From the NCBI RefSeq assembly GCF_036320965.1, contig NC_092287.1:11456297-11520296 (forward strand): 64,000 bases of DNA, read 5' to 3'. Shown here piece after piece: positions 56,784 to 64,000 of the stretch. The notes under the pieces were generated by a model. It saw only the letters and a list, made by a program, of their open reading frames with translations. It did no database searches and was not told the DNA's origin. Numbering within the stretch: position 1 is the first letter of the stretch; every line of letters begins with the position of its first letter. This DNA is from Panulirus ornatus (lineage: Eukaryota > Arthropoda > Malacostraca > Decapoda > Palinuridae). The translations under genes and the position numbers were made by a program.

Positions 56784-57735
56784 AGAAGATAAGTTATGAG
56801 GAGTCATTCAAGAAAGAATGTCATCAGTAGATCTCATCTTGCCTTGATGATGATCACGGAGAAAAGACTGTGAGACTCAAGATCTTATTCAAACAATCGA
56901 TAAAATATTCAAAAACTCTAGAGACATTAGGAGTCAACACATTAGGGCATTTGCTAGAAGGGGGGTTAGAATGGCCAAACTTTTTTGAGATAGGCTACAT
57001 TAATACCTGTCTCCATAAAGTGCCTTGTGTCTGGAGTGGAGTGCTATTTGAACTGGACAAAGAGATTGCAAGATGGATCATCAAGAACTCTGGAAGTCAA
57101 GGAATGCTAGAACAGTCCATGGTAGAATAAAACGAAGGAATGAAGAAAAAAGAAAGAATGGTTTTAAGAGGATGAGACACGTCTTTGGTATCATCAGTAC
57201 TGTAAAGAAATGGAGAAAAAATATATCAAGAAAAATTACAGATACATTCGGCCAATCAGAAATACTTATAGTTGAAGGAGGAAAAGAGGTCAACATATTA
57301 AGATTACAGGATACTTCGTCCCTCACGTAGAAGAGCGTGTTAATGATTCTGATGGAGATAGAAGCTGAATGATAGCCAAAGGAACAATAGATAGTATTTT
57401 AGGTCCAATATGTCAGGGGCACGAGCAACTGGAGTGATCGAACCAACAGCTGCTAATGCTCACAACATTCCTCGAAAGCTCAAGAGGATGTTTTCATGTG
57501 ATGACTTATATACTACAGGTGTTACCGGACTCCGCTAGCACAAGGTTATACCGCCGGTGAAAAGTCACGTTTTGCGAGGCTGTATTACTGGGGGTACAGT
57601 CTCATTAAAGATCTTCTCATTCTAAAGGAGTCTACCTTTCCCTGCTACTTAAATTAGCGAGTTCATAGGCTGCAGAAATCTTTAGAAAGATCTTGGGTAA
57701 CAATAGAACTTTCTACACAGAGATTGGCTCTGGGA

Positions 57736-57736
<1 letters not shown>

Positions 57737-57772
<36 letters not shown>

Positions 57773-57830
57773 GCTACTACTACTAATAATAATAGAGATA
57801 ATAATAATTATAATACTAATAATAATAATG

Positions 57831-57879
<49 letters not shown>

Positions 57880-57904
57880 TGATAATAATAATAATAATAA
57901 TAAT
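57737..57904. repeat. (ACT)n then (AAT)n microsatellite
   Basis: ACT units followed by AAT units that run directly into LINE N. Confidence 0.97.
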
Positions 57905-59017
57905 GTAGGTTTGCGGCAGGGGTGTGTGATGTCTCCATGGTTGTTTAATTTGTTTATGGATGGGGTTGTTAGGGAGGTGAATGCAAGAGTTTTGGAAAGA
58001 GGGGCAAGTATGAAGTCTGTTGGGGATGAGAGAGCTTGGGAAGTGAGTCAGTTGTTGTTCGCTGATGATACAGCGCTGGTGGCTGATTCATGTGAGAAAC
58101 TGCAGAAGCTGGTGTCTGAGTTTGGTAAAGTGTGTGGAAGAAGAAAGTTAAGAGTAAATGTGAATAAGAGCAAGGTTATTAGGTACAGTAGGATTGAGGG
58201 TCAAGTCAATTGGGAGGTGAGTTTGAATGGAGAAAAACTGGAGGAAGTGAAGTGTTTTAGATATCTGGGAGTGGATCTGGCAGCGGATGGAACCATGGAA
58301 GCGGAAGTGGATCATAGGGTGGGGGAGGGGGCGAAAATTCTGGGGGCCTTGAAGAATGTGTGGAAGTCGAGAACATTATCTCGGAAAGCAAAAATGGGTA
58401 TGTTTGAAGGAATAGTGGTTCCAACAATGTTGTATGGTTGCGAGGCGTGGGCTATGGATAGAGTTGTGCGCAGGAGGATGGATGTGCTGGAAATGAGATG
58501 TTTGAGGACAATGTGTGGTGTGAGGTGGTTTGATCGAGTGAGTAACGTAAGGGCAAGAGAGATGTGTGGAAATAAAAAGAGCGCGGTTGAGAGAGCAGAA
58601 GAGGGTGTTTTGAAGTGGTTTGGGCACATGGAGAGAATGAGTGAGGAAAGATTGACCAAGAGGATATATGTGTCGGAGGTGGAGGGAACGAGGAGAAGAG
58701 GGAGACCAAATTGGAGGTGGAAAGATGGAGTGAAAAAGATTTTGTGTGATCGGGGCCTGAACATGCAGGAGGGTGAAAGGAGGGCAAGGAATAGAGTGAA
58801 TTGGAGCGATGTGGTATACCGGGGTTGACGTGCTGTCAGTGGATTGAATCAAGGCATGTGAAGCGTCTGGGGTAAACCATGGAAAGCTGTGTAGGTATGT
58901 ATATTTGCGTGTGTGGACGTATGTATATACATGTGTATGGGGGGGGTTGGGCCATTTCTTTCGTCTGTTTCCTTGCGCTACCTCGCAAACGCGGGAGACA
59001 GCGACAAAGTATAATAA
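57905..59017 (+). mobile_element. RTE-like LINE copy N, inserted in (AAT)n
   Basis: Begins at NVGLRQGCVMSP directly after AATAAT, and its tail is followed by more AAT/GAT repeats. Short-UTR type. Closely resembles copies H, I and J. Confidence 0.94.
57911..58828 (+). CDS. LINE N RT C-terminal part, intact 305-codon frame
   Basis: Uninterrupted from RQGCVMSPWLFNLFMDG through LLFADDTALVAD, YLGVDLAADGTMEAEV, YGCEAWAMD, VLKWFGHMERMSEERL and GRPNWRWKDGVKKIL to VVYRG and the subfamily TGA. The endonuclease and front of RT are absent, so it is an inactive fragment, but the lack of lesions suggests recent insertion. Confidence 0.91.
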   Translation: MRQGCVMSPWLFNLFMDGVVREVNARVLERGASMKSVGDERAWEVSQLLFADDTALVADSCEKLQKLVSEFGKVCGRRKLRVNVNKSKVIRYSRIEGQVNWEVSLNGEKLEEVKCFRYLGVDLAADGTMEAEVDHRVGEGAKILGALKNVWKSRTLSRKAKMGMFEGIVVPTMLYGCEAWAMDRVVRRRMDVLEMRCLRTMCGVRWFDRVSNVRAREMCGNKKSAVERAEEGVLKWFGHMERMSEERLTKRIYVSEVEGTRRRGRPNWRWKDGVKKILCDRGLNMQEGERRARNRVNWSDVVYRG

Positions 59018-59115
59018 AAAAATGATAATGAATAATAATAATAATAATGATAATAATAATGATAGCAATAATAATGATAATAATGATAATGATAATAATA
59101 ATGATGACAATAATG
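59018..59115. repeat. (AAT)n/(GATAAT)n microsatellite
   Basis: Continues the tract interrupted by LINE N. Confidence 0.96.
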
Positions 59116-62100
59116 ATATAAGACATCCTCTCCTTGAAAGACCAGTTAATGAAGAACAAAGAAATTAACTCATTATCAACAATTATATAATTATGATTTG
59201 TAGGTATTGTCAAGAATCATCTTAAAAAAAAACTGAATGACGATTCGGGAATCATTACTTTTTAAGACAAAATAGAAACCGTAAGGAAGAAAACGTTATC
59301 TAGGACGTTAAAAACAAAATAGCATTTAAACGTAGACATGTCAAGCGGTTCTACCCAAATTCCGTGGCACAGAGAACCTCAAATTCCGCAGCACAGACAT
59401 TTAGAGAATCAGAATAGATTCCGCTATTGCATTTGATTACCATGTTTTCCAGAGTGGAAGTACAGAAATTCTACTGAAAATACAAGAACCACGGAAATAT
59501 TTATCTTGAACAGTGACATTACATAATCTTCCACAGTTCTCTCCCTGTGGTGAAAGGTCCACTAAATCAAATTTTCTCAAAAACTTACACAAACAAGATG
59601 ATACGAAATCACTGTTTACATGATACTATTTTTCTTTGACTGAAATGGGACGGGTAAGTGATTGCCCTAATCAAGGCCATCTTATTTACGCCATATATAG
59701 ATCTATACCCATGCTTAAGCCTTAAAGCAACCCTTACGGGTGGATGAACAGCTGAATGGCGAGATTAGATTTTTCTGTGAAATTCGTGTCAAGGCCACGC
59801 CTTGGAGGCTGAGTTCCCACGTTCTATAGCATTAAGTCTTACCTCAGAATATATCAGCTCAAGATCGATGGTTTAGTCACATATCATATTTGTTGTGGGT
59901 ATCTTCTAAATCAATTACGTCTGAACACATATGAACAGACACAAGCAGCTAAGAGCGGGGTTGACCAGCACACGAGGTACCACATGGGATATAGTCTGGG
60001 GGAGGCAGGTACAGTTGCTAAGTAGCACGCGAGTTATACCACAGGTGCCACAGATTGGGGAGACAGGTACTAGTTAGACCGCAGGACAATAGCAAATTAT
60101 GAGGCATCAAAAGTGCCACACAGTGCCAGTCGACCTACCGAGCAACCGTGGCCTTGTATGATACATAGCAGCGCTCACACTTTATAAGAGGAGGTGGATA
60201 GTGTGTTTTCTATAGCTGTGCAGGAGGAGTCATAGCAACCAGTATGATGTTATAGTAAGAGGTGCGCCTATATTCTATAGTGATACAGGTGAAATTGTAG
60301 CACTCGTCACACGTTCATGGCAGTAAGTTCGCGTATATACGCACCGACCGACGCCTGCACCGATGTTTGGTACGAAAAATAAGAGGCAAAAGCTGAAATC
60401 CTATTTGTACAAATGCTTTATCCTAAAAAAGAAAATCAGTGAAAACTATGTTGTAGTCCCTGTTACTATGGACATAATGCAATGACAGGACCATGTACCA
60501 CAAGTACTGAAGCGAAGAGGTCAGTTGGTTTACTGTTGTGAAATACTCTTAGTGTATAATACTAAGTCCTTGTAACAACTACAGGAGAATAACTTCATTC
60601 GCGAAGCGAGTGAATCAAATAACATTTGCTGTTTTCAAAATCTCATTAGGTAATATCTTTGGGAGACTGTTGATGCAAAACTCGTAAAAGCTTTAACCTT
60701 CAACATTTTACTTATGAGTATAATTTTACATGTTCATCTCTCAGATGATTTTATGACCTAAATCCTCTAGCAGTGAAAAGGTATTCAATGTTCAATATCT
60801 CTGTTCGACTACTGTTTTCTTGTAGGGTTGGCTCAAATGTCAAATTTTGTGGCTTCTTTGACCTAAATTCCCTCAAAATTCGGGAAACGCACTCCAATAT
60901 TGGATCATACATTTGATTTATAGAGGCACTCCAAATACCTCCTCACAAGCAAACCCGTTCGCGAAGAATACTAAAAGAGTTTGCATTCTTCGTAGCTCAG
61001 TGATGATGCAACAGAAGTGTCCTCGTCGAGGATGAATCAACGCTCTGATTCTTATCTTGTATAATGGGTTTCTTTTGCCATTTTGTCAGAAAACAAGAAA
61101 CCCCGGAGGATGCCTCACATGGCTTGTGTTCTGAGCACGGACAGTACACAGGTGGGTGTTTGCTTCGGCTAGCGTCTGAGCATAGTCTGTGTAACCATCA
61201 GCTCACTGGGCCCGCTGCGCCTCCGTCAAACCCCCTCCGGCAGCCATATTCGTATGGTGATAAGCCAGCTGTGTCCACAGCCCAACCCTGTCCTCCACGT
61301 CCTGAGGCCCAGGTTGTGTACTGCCAGCTCCAACAGTGAGACCAGGTCTCTCGTCAGTCCTCTTATTCAGCCAACTAGAGAGTAGTTAACACTCTTCTTC
61401 CATTTAAAGATTCGATCGTCGTACAAGCTGAGTGACAGCCTGTGACAGAAGAAAACACTCATTTGTGTGTGTGGTGTTCCAGCTGTCTCATTTTTGATGG
61501 GATTACCACATCTCGGCATGTCTGTGCTATGGGCAATGTTTTCTGTTATGTCTCGTGTATGTTTCTCTTCAGAATCATGTATCAACAGACTCGATTAATC
61601 ATCTGAGGGATACGACATAAACTTCTGAAATCTTCTGTTTGGTGATGTTCTAATTATCGTATCTCTATTTTCTTCTTTATTTTGTATCTACTCCTTAGCT
61701 TTATCCAAATTTTGCATCTCATATTCCACTATTTTCCTAGTCGAAAGAGAATTATTGTGTAATGTGTCGGGCACGTGGGTTGGCAAGGCAACCTTGTGTT
61801 TGTGAAGAGCCCTTCATCCTTCCACACGTCTTGACTATTCAGCATATCCAGTCAGCCAACCCAGCTCCTCCCGTGGCATTGCTAGTGATGAAGTGACACA
61901 TTTGGCCGTCTTCGCTCCAGGAAGAAGAGGCCCTTTTGTCAGGGTACTTGTTTTGGCGTGGTGGGTTTTCCCTACGTGCAATCGATCGCCTTCACACCCT
62001 AGTGTATGCTCTAGATAGAGTATGTCCTAGAATTCCAGTGTATATCCTGGTACTCCAGTATGTGTTATCTTAGTGTGGCAAGCAGTCCTTGTATCTCAAA

Positions 62101-62820
62101 TACTTACACTTTCGCACAGCATCCTACCACGTCTCTTCACGCTGCTCAGATGTTAGCTTATTCCAGGTTCAGAAGATGAACTTTTCCCATCCTCACCTGG
62201 CTCACTCACTTCATCAGACCTAGAAGTCTCTTCCAACTTTTCACACTCTCGCTTCACAGGTAAAGTTCCTCTAGTTTTAGGAAAGTCGCTGTCCTGTGGT
62301 GGCTGGAATTTTGCTATCACGGAACCAATTCGGCTCTGGGTCTTCATCTCCGCCTTCTGATAACATCAGCCTTCCATGACATAACGAAGACCATCTCATC
62401 GGTCTTGAGGAAGCGACGGAGACCAAAAAAGTCTTGAAATTTATATATGAACTAAATTGCAGCAACTACATTTCTTCCATAGACATTCTTATTGCAAGTA
62501 ACACCTTTCAATGAACTACCACTGTCTACAAAAGCCTAGTCGTACTGGACGTTGCCTCTACGTTGTTAGTAAACTTTGTAAAGAGATACAGAAGCCTTTA
62601 CATAGTATGCAGATACGACCCTTTCCAACTGGGACTCGTATCACAACGAAACACACCATCTAAAGCAGACCTTCATCAACAACAGTTTGTTAACGCAGAA
62701 GAAGGCGACAAGATTGACCTTTCCTCTTGCATTAGTAAGGCAGGCATTCCTACAAACGTGCTGTTCGTGTAAGATATGACAGTGTAAGAGCCAAGTTATG
62801 GTAGTGAAGTCTGGGTTGAA
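59116..62820. other. Longest unique stretch, no gene recognised
   Basis: About 3.7 kb without LINE, S or long microsatellite sequence. Small frames (61064-61339, 62563-62772) have no motifs. This is the most host-like sequence in the window and could be intron or intergenic. Confidence 0.5.
59696..59762 (-). mobile_element. SINE-like fragment
   Basis: Shares CAGCTGTTCATCCAC and a GGGT block with the tRNA-type SINE at 15830-15990; short and diverged. Confidence 0.35.
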
Positions 62821-62824
62821 ATAG

Positions 62825-63125
62825 CTACAGTGTGTATATAAGGATAGCGAAGAGAGAGATAAAGATGCTTATCTATAAGGACCTATGAGTCAGCTGTGGA
62901 AGGAGTAAGCGGGGAAGGAAACTGATATGGAATGATGGACTGAGAAAAGCTTTGAGGTATCGGGGCCTGAAAATCCAGCAGGGACAGTGGCGTGTAAAGG
63001 GTGGAATGAATTTCATCCATGTGGTTTACTGGCTTTCGCTGGGCTGAACCAGGACAAATGAAGCAGTGTCTCGGGCTTACTTGTAGTGGTAAACTCTGGC
63101 TTCAGTACACTATACATGACAGTTT
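62825..63125 (+). pseudogene. Divergent RTE-like LINE C-terminus and 3' UTR relic
   Basis: RGRKLIWNDGLRKALRYRGL, then KIQQGQWRVKGGMNFIHVVYW, aligns with the main family's RGRPNWRWKDGVKKILSDRG and following block but at clearly lower identity. The downstream part keeps TACACTATACATGACAG, similar to the family 3' UTR. An older related lineage. Confidence 0.68.
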
Positions 63126-63204
63126 TCGAATTGATGGGTGCAAATGAGTTTGCTGTTCATATTCATACTTGTGGTTACCTCACTAAAATGGATGAAATAC
63201 TTAA

Positions 63205-63207
<3 letters not shown>

Positions 63208-63270
<63 letters not shown>
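63208..63270. repeat. (TA)n microsatellite
   Basis: Pure TA leading into LINE O. Confidence 0.98.
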
Positions 63271-63272
<2 letters not shown>

Positions 63273-64000
63273 TATGAGTTTGTTGAGTATTCCTGGTAAA
63301 TTATATGGGAGGGTATTGATTGAGAGGGTGAAGGCATGTACAGAGCATCAGATTGGGGAAGAGCAGTGTGGTTTCAGAGGTGGTAAAGGATGTGTGGATC
63401 AGGTGTTTGCTTTGAAGAATGTATGTGAGAAATACTTAGAAAAGCAAATGGATTTGTATGTAGCATTTATGGATCTGGAGAAGGCATATGGTAGAGTTGA
63501 CAGAGATGCTCTGTGGAAGGTAATAAGAATATATGGTGTGGGAGGCAAGTTGTTAGAAGCAGTGAAAAGTTTTTATCGAGGATGTGGGGCATGCGTACGT
63601 GTAGGAAGAGTGGAAAGTGATTGGTTCTCAGTGAATGTAGGTTTAGGGCAGGGGTGTGTGATGTCTCCATGGTTGTTTAATTTGTTTATGGATGAGTTGT
63701 TAGGGAGGTGAATGCAAGAGTTTTGGAAAGAGGGGCAAGTATGAAGTCTGTTGTGGATGAGAGAGCTTGGGAAGTGAATCAGTTGTTGTTCGCTGATGAT
63801 ACAGCGCTGGTAGCTGATTCATGTGAGAAACTGCAGAAGCTGGTGACTGAGTTTGGTAAAGTGTGTGAAAGAAGAAAGTTGGGAGTGGGCGTGAATAAGG
63901 GCAAGGTCATTAGGTGCAGTAGGGTTGAGGGTCAAGTCAGTTGGGAGGTGGGTTTGAATGGAGAAAAACTGGAGGAAGTAAAGTGTTTTAGATATCTGGG
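63271..64000 (+). mobile_element. RTE-like LINE copy O, cut by window end
   Basis: Starts at GMSLLSIPGKLYGRVL after (TA)n; contains FMDLEKAYGRVD (catalytic-region D to G), LGQGCVMSPWLFNLFMD, a small deletion in MDGVV that breaks the frame at about 63690, then LLFADDTALVAD. It shows an unusual cluster of A-to-G differences at about 63879-63952. Confidence 0.92.
63274..63711 (+). pseudogene. LINE O RT fragment
   Basis: A 145-codon frame from SLLSIPGKLYGRVLIERV to SPWLFNLFMDE, then LLGR out of frame after a deletion. AYDRVD reads AYGRVD, which changes a conserved residue just after the first catalytic Asp block. Confidence 0.86.

Larger units (their letters stand above)
55656..57736. other. Unique sequence with microsatellites, no gene seen
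   Basis: Frames at 56870-57330 lack motifs. Trinucleotide and CT tracts are listed separately. Confidence 0.5.

Noticed and set aside
58376..59110. Long antisense frames rich in Ser, Pro, His and Phe opposite LINE copies (also at 33716-34423, 5680-6393, 30223-30903).
   Set aside because: They are antisense shadows of the LINE ORF; the same shadow recurs opposite every copy and has no independent motifs.
61064..61339. A 91-codon Pro/Cys-containing frame considered as a gene.
   Set aside because: No domain, no splice context, and length within chance expectation.

Overview
This window is eukaryotic repeat-rich DNA with no convincing host protein-coding gene. It is dominated by one family of RTE-like non-LTR retrotransposons (LINEs; one ORF with an APE-type endonuclease followed by reverse transcriptase). 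Fifteen larger clean copies are labelled A to O in order, alongside smaller fragments. Nearly all sit in (TA)n microsatellite. The element mix (RTE LINE, Penelope-like element with GIY-YIG endonuclease, tRNA-type SINE, abundant TA/AAT/CT microsatellites) suggests an arthropod. From memory of similar LINE tail sequences I favour a decapod crustacean; this was not checked.

Layout. 1-3152 decayed LINE A. 3226-3586 palindrome made of Penelope-like element (PLE) 3' ends. 4099-4336 short non-autonomous element (S1). 4901-8214 LINE B, with the longest open frame in the window (about 800 codons). 8292-10557 two PLE fragments joined head to head. 10623-15482 LINEs C and D on the minus strand. 15505-17210 an S element, a tRNA-type SINE, an old divergent LINE relic and a tRNA-like segment. 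17218-20565 LINE E with an inverted 5' segment. 20566-21590 S element, hairpin and LINE F. 21713-23894 mostly unique sequence with one possible exon. 23895-25382 a cluster of four S elements in (TA)n. 25383-30945 LINEs G and H head to head. 32184-34352 LINEs I and J in tandem. 34405-43865 a corrupted block. 43866-48466 LINEs K and L. 48467-52459 unique sequence and minisatellites. 52460-55655 decayed LINE M. 57905-59017 LINE N in an (AAT)n tract. 59116-62820 unique. 62825-63125 divergent LINE tail. 63271-64000 LINE O.

How the parts fit. Copy D gives the full LINE structure: about 145 nt 5' UTR, one ORF of about 990 codons and about 410 nt 3' UTR ending in a conserved tail before (TA)n. The roughly 235-nt S elements carry the LINE's 5' head and a related 3' tail but no ORF, so they look like its non-autonomous partner. 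The PLE ends carry hammerhead-ribozyme core motifs. No copy has an uninterrupted full ORF, so none here is clearly autonomous.

Caution. Bases 34405-43865 are full of homopolymer runs and indels and are largely degraded duplicates of the clean sequence on both sides (30930-34400 and about 43915-46830). This is best read as an assembly or polishing artefact, not biology.
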